Below, in pieces: positions 9,048 to 16,764 of a DNA stretch of 64,000 bases. Location of the stretch: NCBI RefSeq assembly GCF_016728505.1, contig NZ_CP068159.1, positions 930,001-994,000 on the forward strand, given 5' to 3'. Below the pieces are notes generated by a model, which saw only the letters and a program-made list of their open reading frames with translations, had not been told where the DNA came from and did no database searches. Origin of the DNA: Corynebacterium riegelii (GTDB lineage: Bacteria; Actinomycetota; Actinomycetes; Mycobacteriales; Mycobacteriaceae). Position numbers and translations under genes: made by a program. Position 1 is the stretch's first letter; each line of letters starts with the position of its first letter.

Positions 9048-9372
9048 CAGTGGCAGTGTGGCGAAGGGGCAACCGCGCAGTCAGCCAAGAAGTCAGCCCA
9101 GGGATACGCCTAGGAGTCAGCCGCGCAATAAGGTGGGCAAACCCGCCAGCAGCAACCCGACGTTGTTGGCGCTGGGGGAGCAGCTGGCTTCCCAGCGCCG
9201 CGAACTTGGCCGCGTGCAGCAGGACGTTGCCAGCGCTGCCGGTGTATCCCGCTCCACGCTGCACACCATCGAGCATGGTGGCGAGGGCGTGCGCTGGGAG
9301 AAAGTCGCCGCGGTTGCTGAGGTGCTCGGCCTCCGGCTGTCGCTCACGCCCGGCTCTGGTACCGGCGCCTAG
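9040..9372 (+). CDS. XRE-type helix-turn-helix regulator with a repetitive basic tail
   Basis: A 110-residue protein from GTG 9040, overlapping the galE stop. The C-terminal 70 residues form a lambda-repressor fold (ALGEQLASQRRELG, then QQDVASAAGVSRSTLHTIEHG). The first 40 residues are Ser-Gln-Pro-Arg repeats (SQPRSQPR, TPRSQPR) encoded by iterated AGTCAGCC, probably disordered and DNA- or RNA-contacting. The target is unknown; self-regulation of the galE end of the operon is one possibility. I see no paired toxin gene. Confidence 0.75.
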   Translation: MTSSGSVAKGQPRSQPRSQPRDTPRSQPRNKVGKPASSNPTLLALGEQLASQRRELGRVQQDVASAAGVSRSTLHTIEHGGEGVRWEKVAAVAEVLGLRLSLTPGSGTGA

Positions 9373-9531
9373 CCCCGAAACCCCCCTGACCAGCGCTAAC
9401 CCCACCTGTCACACTGGCCTCATTGCAAACATTTCGATTTGTTACGGATGTGACTAGAAAACCGCAGGACGCTGAAAGATTTCGCATTTGTTTTCAGCGC
9501 CAGCCCACGCGCGGCACCCGGGCAACCCCCG

Positions 9532-9801
9532 CTACTGCCCTTCTTCTCGACGCTTCCGCCGCTCCTCTTCCTCTTTCTTACGCCGTTCCGCCTCTTCTTT
9601 CGCGCGGCGTTCCTTGAAGCGGTTCTTCTCAATGTTCCAGAGGAACTCTTCGTCATCATCAGGGCCTTTGATGGCCGGGCGTTGCTCGGGGGCGCGGGTT
9701 CCGTAGCGTTCGGCGGAACCCGGGCCGAAGGCGCGCCACATGAGGTAGACGGCAAGGATGACAAGGAGGATGAGAAGTACGCGTCCCATAGATTCCAACA
9801 T
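9532..9801 (-). CDS. Small membrane protein with highly charged cytoplasmic tail
   Basis: An 89-residue protein from ATG 9801. An N-terminal hydrophobic helix (VLLILLVILAVYLMW) is followed by about 50 residues ending in a dense Glu/Lys/Arg tract likely to be a single charged helix. This organisation is seen in many uncharacterised corynebacterial proteins. It is divergent from the DUF4229 gene. An alternative start is ATG 9816. Function unknown. Confidence 0.6.
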   Translation of the reverse strand: MLESMGRVLLILLVILAVYLMWRAFGPGSAERYGTRAPEQRPAIKGPDDDEEFLWNIEKNRFKERRAKEEAERRKKEEEERRKRREEGQ

Positions 9802-9830
9802 TACTAGTCGTCGCATTATGGTTGGGAAGC

Positions 9831-10139
9831 GTGACCGATACGCAACCAACCATTGACCCGAACGCCCGCGCCCGCGCAAACAAGGCGGCCGCCATCTACG
9901 GCTTGTACCGTTTGCTGCTGTTTTTGGCGCTGACGGTGGTGATCCAGGGCGTGGCCATGTTGATTGGCGCGCCGGTGCCGTTGATTATCTCTGCATTGCT
10001 GGCGTTGATTGTGGCGTTCCCGCTGTCCATGCTGGTCTTTACCAAGCAGCGTGTGGAGGCGACGGAGGCGCTTGCGCAGTTCAAGGCGCAGCGCCAGGCG
10101 CGCAAGGAGTGGATCGAAGGCGAGCTCGCCCAGCGCTAA
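9831..10139 (+). CDS. DUF4229 family membrane protein
   Basis: A 102-residue protein from GTG 9831, placed 8 nt after a TATGGT -10 and so probably leaderless. Two hydrophobic helices (about residues 25-45 and 48-68) are followed by a basic amphipathic C-terminus (KQRVEATEALAQFKAQRQARKEW). This matches the actinobacterial DUF4229 pattern of two helices plus a charged tail. Function unknown. Confidence 0.75.
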   Translation: MTDTQPTIDPNARARANKAAAIYGLYRLLLFLALTVVIQGVAMLIGAPVPLIISALLALIVAFPLSMLVFTKQRVEATEALAQFKAQRQARKEWIEGELAQR

Positions 10140-10144
10140 AAGCG

Positions 10145-11059
10145 CTAGTGCCCGAACAGCAGCGCGATCACCAGCATTGCCGGCAGTGAGAGGAATGTGG
10201 TGATGAAGACGGTGTCGCGGGCCACGGTTTCGCCGACGCGGTAGGTGGCGGTGTAGTTGTACACGTTCTGCGCGGTTGGCAGGGCGGCGAGGATGACAGC
10301 GGCGTAGAGGTCGTTGCCGCTAAGCCCAAACGCCAGGCCGATGGCCCACGCCATCGCCGGCATGCCTACCAGTTTCAGGGTGGAGGCAACCAGGGTTGGT
10401 ACGCGCTCCTCGTGTAGGACGCCGTCGCCCTTTAAGGAGGCGCCGAAGCTCATCAGGATCAGCGGGATGGACGCACCGCCGAGGATCTCTAGCGGCGCCA
10501 TTATGGGTTCGGGCACCGTCCAGCCGGAGGCGGACACCACGAAACCGGCGATAGCGGCGATGACCATCGGCGCGGTCAGGCCGGCCACGATTGCTTTCAA
10601 AGTCGCGCCTTTTTCGGCGCCGCCCCAGTTCAGGCCGGTGATGATCAGTGGGGTGAGGATTGCTACTTGGAGCACCAGGACGGGCACGGCATAGGTGGCA
10701 TCCCCGATCACGTAGGTGGCAATTGGCAGTCCAATGTTGATGGAGTTGTAGTAGCTGGAGCTGGCGGCGCCGGCCATGGTTTCGGCGACTGGGCGTTTAA
10801 AAGCAAAAAAGCTCAACAGCCAGTACAAAACCATGATGCCTACGGACGCCACCGCCACCACCCCAACCACCTTGGAGTAGAACACGCTGGTGTCGGATAC
10901 CGCGACGCTGGAGAAAATCAGCGAAGGGGTGGCGATGTAAAACGCGATCTGGTTCAACATCAGCCGGTTGTTTTGACGAATGATGCCTTTCTGGGCAAGA
11001 AAGAAACCGGCACCAATCACCACGAAGATGATTGAGAAACCGGTTAAGACATCAAGCAT
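10145..11059 (-). CDS. AEC family (auxin efflux carrier-like) permease
   Basis: A 304-residue transporter with about ten hydrophobic helices, beginning LDVLTGFSIIFVVIGAGFF. The family motifs (NQIAFYIATPSLIFSS near residue 37, YNSINIGLPIATYV near 107) identify the auxin efflux carrier/malate permease family. Substrates are usually organic anions such as malate, but specificity is unclear. It is convergent with the DUF4229 gene and 18 bp downstream of menA on the same strand. Confidence 0.87.
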   Translation of the reverse strand: MLDVLTGFSIIFVVIGAGFFLAQKGIIRQNNRLMLNQIAFYIATPSLIFSSVAVSDTSVFYSKVVGVVAVASVGIMVLYWLLSFFAFKRPVAETMAGAASSSYYNSINIGLPIATYVIGDATYAVPVLVLQVAILTPLIITGLNWGGAEKGATLKAIVAGLTAPMVIAAIAGFVVSASGWTVPEPIMAPLEILGGASIPLILMSFGASLKGDGVLHEERVPTLVASTLKLVGMPAMAWAIGLAFGLSGNDLYAAVILAALPTAQNVYNYTATYRVGETVARDTVFITTFLSLPAMLVIALLFGH

Positions 11060-11077
11060 GTCGGACAGCCTACGCCA

Positions 11078-12091
11078 TTAGAATGGCATGCCAGCCGTAG
11101 GCAGGTGCATGGACCACCCGAAGTCGGCGCCGCCTTCGGTGTAGGGGACTGGCTGGCCCCAGAAATAAGCACCGAAGAACGCCAAGCCGAGGGCTGTTGT
11201 GATTGACCAGATCAGCATCGCTTTGCCGTTCATCCCCAGCACGGGGATCAGGTCCTTGCCAGTTGCGCCGCGGCGCACAATTACTATCGACGCCACCGCA
11301 AACGGCAAACCCGCAAACCCAACAAACACCAGCGGGGTACTGAATCCAAGCAGGATGGTGACTACGAATGGGACGAGGGTGAGGACGGTAAACAGGGTTC
11401 GAGACGCAGAATCACCAATGCGCACCGCGAGAGTTTTCTTGCCGGCGGCGGCGTCCGTGCGGATGTCACGAATATTATTGGCCAGATTCACCGCGGCCGA
11501 GATCGACCCGATCGCTATGGCACACAGGAAGCCTTCGCTGGAGAGGAATCCGGTCTGCACAAACTCCGTGCCCATTACGGCGACGAGGCCGAAGAAGATG
11601 AACACGGCCAGCTCGCCAAAGCCGGCGTAGCCGTAGGGACGCGAGCCGCCCGTATAGAACCACGCCGCGGCGATACAGATAATGCCGACCAACAGCAGCC
11701 ACCACGATGAAGTTGCCGCCAGGATGAACCCGAACACCCCAGCTACACCGAACGCCACAAATGCCGCGAGCTTGACGGTTTCCGGCGGCACCGTTCCTGA
11801 CGCCGTCAGGCGCGCTGGGCCCGTGCGGTCTTCATCAGTACCGCGGATGCCATCGGAGTAGTCATTGGCAAAGTTCACGCCAACGATCAACGCCCAGGCC
11901 ACAAGGAGCGCGAGTAGCGCCTTGCCCACGTGCGGGCCCTCAGTACCCCAGTACGCCGCGGCACCCGTACCGGCGACGACCGGCGCGAACGCGTTCGGCC
12001 AGGTGTGGGGGCGCGACGCTTGCCACCACGCTTTCCAGTCAATTGCGTCTGTGAAGGGGTTCTTGCTTGCGCCCGAATGCACGTTGGTCAT
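11078..12091 (-). CDS. menA: 1,4-dihydroxy-2-naphthoate polyprenyltransferase
   Basis: A 337-residue UbiA-superfamily integral membrane enzyme that attaches the polyprenyl tail to 1,4-dihydroxy-2-naphthoate, giving demethylmenaquinone. The first Asp-rich motif is seen as NFANDYSDGIRGTDEDR (near residue 80) and the second as NNIRDIRTDAAAGKKTLAVR (near 195); together they bind Mg-diphosphate. About eight membrane helices. ATG 12091 is chosen; an ATG at 12103 would add four residues. Other men genes lie 20-38 kb downstream. Confidence 0.95.
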   Translation of the reverse strand: MTNVHSGASKNPFTDAIDWKAWWQASRPHTWPNAFAPVVAGTGAAAYWGTEGPHVGKALLALLVAWALIVGVNFANDYSDGIRGTDEDRTGPARLTASGTVPPETVKLAAFVAFGVAGVFGFILAATSSWWLLLVGIICIAAAWFYTGGSRPYGYAGFGELAVFIFFGLVAVMGTEFVQTGFLSSEGFLCAIAIGSISAAVNLANNIRDIRTDAAAGKKTLAVRIGDSASRTLFTVLTLVPFVVTILLGFSTPLVFVGFAGLPFAVASIVIVRRGATGKDLIPVLGMNGKAMLIWSITTALGLAFFGAYFWGQPVPYTEGGADFGWSMHLPTAGMPF

Positions 12092-12124
12092 GGCAACTAT
12101 CATGCCCTTTCGCGGCGAATGGGG

Positions 12125-12420
12125 CTAGCGGCGTGGGCTAGCGGCGTCTTGTCTGCTAGCACTTGTCTGCTCGCACTTGTCTGCTAGCAGGCAGCGTGGT
12201 TCGTGGGGTTCTACTAGCACACAACACGAAAGCGGTGCTGTGTCTACACATTTCACCTGGGGTTTTGCAAGCCTGTTTTCGTTATCTGCTAGCAGGCAGC
12301 GTGGTTCATGATGGTCTGCTAGCAATTTCCAAGAACGCCATGGATTCCGTGTCCAAAAAGACACCGGACTCCATGTCCAAAAACCCTATGGACATAACAG
12401 GACTAGCGGCGTCGACCTTG
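12125..12420. repeat. CTAGC-rich repeat cluster and stem-loop in the menA-arsR spacer
   Basis: Three 14-bp tandem copies of CTTGTCTGCTMGCA occupy 12148-12189. A 23-bp word containing the palindrome CTGCTAGCAG followed by GCAGCGTGGTTC occurs at 12180-12202 and again at 12285-12307; a shorter copy sits near 12315. CTAGCGGCGT occurs three times (12124, 12138, 12402). A long hairpin at 12340-12374 (arms ATGGA-TTCCGTGTC and GACACCGGA-CTCCAT) is followed by a smaller one, ATGTCC/GGACAT, at 12372-12394. Reading frames here merely translate the repeats. Confidence 0.7.
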
Positions 12421-12459
12421 CCTTCCTCACCAGTGGGGATACCGTCATTTCCCTGATCG

Positions 12460-12560
12460 CACACGGATCGAGGGTGAAGTTGGCACCTTCCAAGAACTGC
12501 CCGGCGGCAACGACACCCAGATTGCGGCGACGTATTCAGCAGAGGACGTGGGGCCCCGTT
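12460..12560 (+). pseudogene. C-terminal remnant of an unidentified gene
   Basis: A short open frame encodes RIEGEVGTFQELPGGNDTQ and continues to a TAG near 12560. It has ordinary coding composition, but no start and no upstream continuation, because the repeat cluster lies immediately to its left. It is best read as the leftover tail of a gene lost when the arsenic island arrived. The family is not recognised. Confidence 0.35.
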
Positions 12561-12564
12561 AGCC

Positions 12565-12912
12565 TCAGTCCATCTGCAGCACGGTGCGAAGTTCCTCGAA
12601 CAGCTCCGGGCGCAGCCGGTGTATGACCGTCCTGCCCTGGCGGCTCTTTTCTAGGAGGCCGGCCTTGGTAAGCATGTTGAGGTGGTGGGAAACTGTCGGT
12701 TGGCTTAGCCCCGAGAGTTGCGTGAGTTCGCCCACGCTCATCGGCTCGCAGCCCTCTTCGGCGATTCTGGAGAGAAGTTGTAGCCGGCCGGGGTCCGCTA
12801 AAACTTTGAATAGGTCCGCGTAACGCGTCGCGTCGGCTTCGGAGAGCAGACCGGAGCCCAGCGAGCAGCAGTCGCGGTCAGTGTTTTCTGTAGGGGCGAC
12901 GTAATCTTCCAT
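12565..12912 (-). CDS. arsR: ArsR-family metalloregulator
   Basis: A 115-residue winged-helix repressor. Residues 27-100 form the DNA-binding domain (ADLFKVLADPGRLQLLSRIAE, then LTQLSGLSQPTVSHHLNMLTKAG). An N-terminal vicinal pair DRDCCSLGSG (Cys near 13-14) and a later Cys in EEGCEPM are likely As(III)/Sb(III) ligands, the sort of N-terminal Cys arrangement seen in corynebacterial ArsR (CgArsR type, established). ATG 12912 is preferred over upstream extensions because they lack family similarity. Divergent from acr3, with an operator-like inverted repeat between. Confidence 0.92.
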   Translation of the reverse strand: MEDYVAPTENTDRDCCSLGSGLLSEADATRYADLFKVLADPGRLQLLSRIAEEGCEPMSVGELTQLSGLSQPTVSHHLNMLTKAGLLEKSRQGRTVIHRLRPELFEELRTVLQMD

Positions 12913-12926
12913 GCTTCCTACCTGGT

Positions 12927-12948
12927 CATATTGACGGTGATAAATATG
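12927..12948. promoter_or_regulatory. Inverted repeat CATATT-N10-AATATG, probable ArsR operator
   Basis: A perfect 6-bp inverted repeat in the 82-bp gap between divergent arsR and acr3. ArsR proteins bind such AT-rich dyads and leave on binding As(III). Its location would let one site control both directions. Binding is inferred. Confidence 0.55.
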
Positions 12949-12994
12949 AGGCTTAGTGTTCGTTTTGAATGCCGTCAATTGATAAGGATTCCAG

Positions 12995-14170
12995 ATGGAA
13001 GACACAACCTCTCAGCCAGTAGAGCGTATGTCATTTCTTGACCGCTTCCTACCGGTGTGGATCATGCTCGCCATGGCAGCGGGCCTCGCCCTTGGCCGGG
13101 CAGTGCCGGGGCTTTCGGGCGCACTTGAGAGTCTCGAAGTCGGAAGCATCTCGCTTCCGATCGCGCTCGGCCTGTTGGTCATGATGTACCCGCCCTTGGC
13201 CAAGGTGCGCTACGACAAGACCCGCGAGATTGCCACCGACAAACGGTTAATGACCGTCTCAATCATCTTGAACTGGATTGTCGGCCCCGCGTTTATGTTT
13301 GCGCTCGCCTGGATTTTCCTGCCGGATGAGCCGGAGCTGCGCACTGGCCTAATCATCGTCGGCCTCGCCCGCTGCATCGCTATGGTGCTGGTGTGGTCGG
13401 ACCTGTCTTGCGCCGACCGTGAAGCCACCGCAGTGCTCGTAGCCATCAACTCGGTGTTCCAAGTGGTCATGTTCGGGGTGCTCGGCTGGTTCTACCTGCA
13501 AATCTTGCCGAGCTGGCTGGGTTTGGAGACCACCTCGGTGGAGTTCTCCTTCTGGGCAATCGTGTCTTCCGTGCTGGTCTTTTTGGGCATCCCGCTGTTG
13601 GCCGGGTTGCTGTCTCGCATCATCGGCGAGCGCACCAAGGGTCGCGACTGGTACGAAAACACCTTCCTGCCCCGGATCTCCCCGCTCGCGTTGATCGGTC
13701 TGTTGTACACAATCGTCCTGCTCTTTTCGTTGCAGGGCGACCAGATTCTCTCCCAACCGTGGACGGTGGCACGGGTGGCGATTCCGTTGCTGTGCTACTT
13801 CGTTGGCATGTTCGCTATTGCACTTGTGGTGTCCAAGGCATTCGGGATGGGCTACGCCCAGTCCGCCTCCGTGTCCTTTACTGCGGCGGGCAACAACTTC
13901 GAGTTGGCCATCGCAGTGGCCATCGGCACCTTCGGCGCCACGTCCGCCCAGGCGTTGGCGGGCACCATCGGGCCGCTTATTGAGATCCCTATCCTCGTCG
14001 GCCTCGTCTACCTCATGCGCGGGGTCGGGCCGAAAACTGTTCCCGGGCGATCCCACCTTGCCCAAGTTGTCCTAAGGAGACGTTGTGAAGCCTTCAGTCC
14101 TGTTTGTGTGCGTTGGCAACGGCGGAAAGTCCCAGATGGCGGCGGCGCTCGCCGAGAAGCATGCGGGTAG
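12995..14170 (+). CDS. acr3: ACR3-family arsenite efflux permease with a C-terminal frameshift
   Basis: A ten-helix As(OH)3/H+ antiporter of the bile-acid/arsenite (ACR3) family. The catalytic Cys is in [14 protein letters not shown] near residue 130 and the late helix motif [20 protein letters not shown] is typical. As written, the frame runs 391 residues to 14170. The family-like end [15 protein letters not shown] instead lies in the neighbouring frame, stopping at 14075. One extra A in the AAAA run at 14033-14036 would explain it. The shifted frame reads into arsC and adds about 45 unrelated residues. The transmembrane core is intact, so function may survive. Confidence 0.88.
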   Translation: MEDTTSQPVERMSFLDRFLPVWIMLAMAAGLALGRAVPGLSGALESLEVGSISLPIALGLLVMMYPPLAKVRYDKTREIATDKRLMTVSIILNWIVGPAFMFALAWIFLPDEPELRTGLIIVGLARCIAMVLVWSDLSCADREATAVLVAINSVFQVVMFGVLGWFYLQILPSWLGLETTSVEFSFWAIVSSVLVFLGIPLLAGLLSRIIGERTKGRDWYENTFLPRISPLALIGLLYTIVLLFSLQGDQILSQPWTVARVAIPLLCYFVGMFAIALVVSKAFGMGYAQSASVSFTAAGNNFELAIAVAIGTFGATSAQALAGTIGPLIEIPILVGLVYLMRGVGPKTVPGRSHLAQVVLRRRCEAFSPVCVRWQRRKVPDGGGARREACG

Positions 14171-14498
14171 CCAGCTCGGCATCCACTCCGCCGGGACCAA
14201 ACCTGGCACGTCGCTGAATCAGGAATCGGTCGAGGCGATCGCAGAGGCTGGCGCTGACATGTCGCACGGTGCGCCCAAACCTATCGATCCGGAATTGCTG
14301 CGCAGCGTTGATCGCGTCGTGGTACTCGGCGAAGACGCGCAGGTGAACATGCCCGATGATGCCCGCGGCACGCTGGAGCGCTGGCGTACCGACGAACCCT
14401 CGCTCCGCGGCATCGAAGGCATGCAGCGCATGCGTCTTGTGTGTGACGACATTGACAATCGCGTGCGCTCGCTTATCGACGAGATGTTGGGGCAGTAA
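14085..14498 (+). CDS. arsC: Mycothiol-dependent arsenate reductase
   Basis: A 137-residue low-molecular-weight-phosphatase-fold protein. The P-loop reads [20 protein letters not shown], where the usual Arg of CX5R is replaced by Lys. This matches C. glutamicum ArsC1/ArsC2, which form an arseno-mycothiol adduct resolved by mycoredoxin rather than using an internal Cys cascade (established for that family). GTG 14085 follows an AAGGAGA Shine-Dalgarno that overlaps the unshifted acr3 stop, showing that coupling to acr3 was the original design. Confidence 0.9.
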   Translation: MKPSVLFVCVGNGGKSQMAAALAEKHAGSQLGIHSAGTKPGTSLNQESVEAIAEAGADMSHGAPKPIDPELLRSVDRVVVLGEDAQVNMPDDARGTLERWRTDEPSLRGIEGMQRMRLVCDDIDNRVRSLIDEMLGQ

Positions 14499-14550
14499 CT
14501 ACCAAGCGGGGGGCGACGGGTAGGAGTTTCAGTAGCTTTGTTACGAAGCG

Positions 14551-15765
14551 CTAGTCTAGCGCCGCGCCCGCCAGCACCTCGATGGCGTCGCGCCACGAGA
14601 CGTTGCCGGTGTCGGGGGCGAAGCGGTCCGTCGTTACGAGGACGCAGCGGGACCCGGTGGGCAGGGTATCGAACGGCGCGAGCTCGCGCGCGAGCGTTGC
14701 AGGCTCAGCCACCGTGAGCGCCACCTGGACGAAGAGCGTGCGCTGACCGTCATTGGCGATGAAATCAATCTCCCCACCGGGTACCTTGCCGGTGGAAACC
14801 TGGTAGCCACGGCGGCGAAGCTCCAGATAGACCATGTTCTCCAGGTCGTGGCCGAAGTTGAACGCGCGGGAGCCGAGCAGCGCGGTGCGCAACCCCGGGT
14901 CGACGAAGTAGAACTTGCCGTTGGTGCTCAGCCACCGCTTGCCCTTCGTGTCGTAATCCCGACACTGATAAATAAGGTGCGCGTCCGACATCAGGCCGAG
15001 GTAGCGGTCCACGGTTTCACTCGACGCCTTGAGTCCCTCGTGCTTGAGGTGGCCCACGATGCGATTCGTGGACACCGGGTTGCCGGCGTTGTCGAAGAGG
15101 AAGCGGGCCACGCGCAGGAAAGCGTCGGTGTCCCTGATCTGGCCGCGCAGGCAAATATCGCGGGTGAAGATGGAATCGAAGAGTGAGGAGTTCGCCTGAC
15201 GAATCACCACCGGGTCCGCGAGCTGCACCGTAGCGGGGAAGCCACCGATGGTGACCCACTCCTGAAACGCGCGATCAAGGCCCGGTCGCTCGTCCGCCGA
15301 GTAGCGGAACTCCATGAACTCCGCCAGGGAAAGCGGCAGCATCGGGATCTCGATGTAGCGCCCCGCCAAATAGGTCAGCGACTCGCCAACGAACAGGGAG
15401 GCGTTGGAGCCGGTCACGCAGATCTCCAGCTGCTCATTGAGCCGCAGTGAGTTGATCACGCGCGCCCAATCCTCCAGTTCCTGCACCTCATCGACATGGA
15501 GGTAGCGCAGGCCGGCTGCGATGCGTTCCTTGACGGCATCGTGGAAAGCGTTCGGTTCCCGCAGCGCTGCGTTGGCTTGGTCCTCGAAGTTGATCACCAT
15601 GATGGCGTCTTCCGGGGTGCCGTGCTCGCGCAGGTGGCGACGGTACAACTCTAGGAGGGTCGATTTTCCGCAGCGGCGCACGCCGGTGATGATGCGCACG
15701 AAGTCGTTATCGGTGACTGCCAGCAGGTTATCCAGGTACTGCTGCCGTGGGTGCAGGACTCTCAT
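14551..15765 (-). CDS. AAA+ ATPase with DUF4143 domain (copy 1)
   Basis: A 404-residue protein. Walker A GVRRCGKST is near residue 28, Walker B YLHVDEVQELEDW near 91, a sensor-like ICVTGSNASL near 130, and a C-terminal DUF4143/PD-(D/E)XK-like region (GGEIDFIANDGQRTLFVQV) near 330. These ATPases are widespread and poorly understood; the C-terminal module resembles an archaic endonuclease fold. The start is apparently leaderless, with TATATT 8 nt upstream inside a large inverted repeat. A second, distantly related gene is at 31052-32305. Confidence 0.88.
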   Translation of the reverse strand: MRVLHPRQQYLDNLLAVTDNDFVRIITGVRRCGKSTLLELYRRHLREHGTPEDAIMVINFEDQANAALREPNAFHDAVKERIAAGLRYLHVDEVQELEDWARVINSLRLNEQLEICVTGSNASLFVGESLTYLAGRYIEIPMLPLSLAEFMEFRYSADERPGLDRAFQEWVTIGGFPATVQLADPVVIRQANSSLFDSIFTRDICLRGQIRDTDAFLRVARFLFDNAGNPVSTNRIVGHLKHEGLKASSETVDRYLGLMSDAHLIYQCRDYDTKGKRWLSTNGKFYFVDPGLRTALLGSRAFNFGHDLENMVYLELRRRGYQVSTGKVPGGEIDFIANDGQRTLFVQVALTVAEPATLARELAPFDTLPTGSRCVLVTTDRFAPDTGNVSWRDAIEVLAGAALD

Positions 15766-15767
15766 AG

Positions 15768-15827
15768 ATTTCGAATATACCTGAAATTTACGCCGGAATT
15801 GAGCATAGTTTCAGGTATACCCGAAAT
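15768..15827. promoter_or_regulatory. 19-bp inverted repeat covering the DUF4143 ATPase promoter
   Basis: Arms at 15768-15786 (ATTTCG-AA-TATACCTGAAA) and 15809-15827 (TTTCAGGTATA-CC-CGAAAT) match except at the two central spacer bases. The core TATACCTGAAA/TTTCAGGTATA is perfect over 11 bp, with a 22-bp spacer. The minus-strand -10 TATATT (15779-15774) lies inside the proximal arm. A protein bound here should block the ATPase promoter; the ATPase itself is one candidate. Confidence 0.7.
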
Positions 15828-16152
15828 CCGGGCCAAGCAGGCCACCAGTGCATTGTGGGCCTTTGCTTTACGACGCCCCTTCGACCTGCGCCCGCAACCC
15901 ATCGATAAACACGTCCACGAGCCACCCCTGCTACGCGTGAACACCTTCAGCTCCGGTCCGGACGGGGTGCCGGTGGCGGTGGCGGGGCCGGAGCCATGGT
16001 GCGCAACCGTGACGCGGTCGGCGCGATCGCGATCGGTGAGGGCGGTGCCACGGTCTACACCGCTTCCGGTAACGGTGCACCGTACGTGCAGATGCTGGGT
16101 GTTTAGTAAGCGGAACGGAACCCAGGACGCTTCACGATGAAGATGAGTTGCG
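15828..16152 (+). pseudogene. Gene-remnant spacer with a truncated C-terminus
   Basis: No complete gene is visible here. From 15996 to 16106 the plus strand encodes a 36-residue tail (MVRNRDAVGAIAIGEGG, then ending YVQMLGV and TAG) with good codon use but no plausible upstream part. It is probably the surviving end of a lost gene; the family is not recognised. It is followed 46 bp later by the glutaredoxin gene. Confidence 0.35.
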
Positions 16153-16617
16153 ATGAAGACGGTCGAGCTGATGGTGCGCTCCACGTGCGGTTCGTGCGAG
16201 CGGGTGGAGGCGCAGATTGCTCCGGTGGTGGAGAAGTGTGACACGGAGCTAGTGCTTGTCGACGTCGACCTGGACCCCGACAACGCCGCCCAATACGGCG
16301 ATCGCGTGCCGGTTGTCGTCATTGATGGGGAGGAGTTTGCCTGCTGGGAAGTAGACAACGCAGACCTTGAAGCCGAGCTCCTCTTTCCAACGCTGGGGGT
16401 TCTTTCGTTTTTATGTTGTTATGTTCGTTCCCGGTCCGTCGATGACGGGCGTAGCAGTGCATTCCGGGGTGGGGCCGAGCTTCGCATCGACCCCTTCCCG
16501 TCGACCAACTCAGGTCAGCGCGGTGACGGTGCGGGCGATGCCGGAGTACGAAGGGATCCGCCAGATTGCAATAAGAAATCCAGCCCACACTCTGAGCTTG
16601 GCTCGGAGGCGGGCTGA
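16153..16617 (+). CDS. Glutaredoxin-like protein with replaced C-terminal half
   Basis: Residues 1-78 are a compact glutaredoxin/thioredoxin domain: MKTVELMVRSTCGSCERV (redox CGSC), then RVPVVVIDGEEFACWEVD, which is the cis-Pro region. Such 75-85-residue proteins usually stop here. Instead the frame continues about 75 residues through Cys/Arg/Ser-rich sequence unlike any family I recognise, so the natural end was probably lost in a rearrangement near 16385. It could reduce disulfides or mixed mycothiol adducts, plausible next to an arsenic island, but the tail makes function doubtful. Confidence 0.65.
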   Translation: MKTVELMVRSTCGSCERVEAQIAPVVEKCDTELVLVDVDLDPDNAAQYGDRVPVVVIDGEEFACWEVDNADLEAELLFPTLGVLSFLCCYVRSRSVDDGRSSAFRGGAELRIDPFPSTNSGQRGDGAGDAGVRRDPPDCNKKSSPHSELGSEAG

Positions 16618-16764
16618 ACGATTGACATGGACCCTAGCATGAGCGAGGCTAGTTCCGCAGGCATGAAAACTCGTTTGTATCAATTTGATAGCTGTAGCTC
16701 CCCGGAGATGTTTGTTGGGCTCCTCCGCTAGGGTAAAAACTACGTAACTAGCGGGAGGTGAGTG

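Noticed and set aside
12125..12364. 79-codon minus frame with two EPRCLLAD repeats
   Set aside because: The peptide repeat only translates the DNA repeats; no ribosome-binding site and no family. Treated as non-coding.
12995..12995. Treating acr3 as dead
   Set aside because: The frameshift is after the last helix, so the transport core remains complete; it is reported as altered rather than lost.
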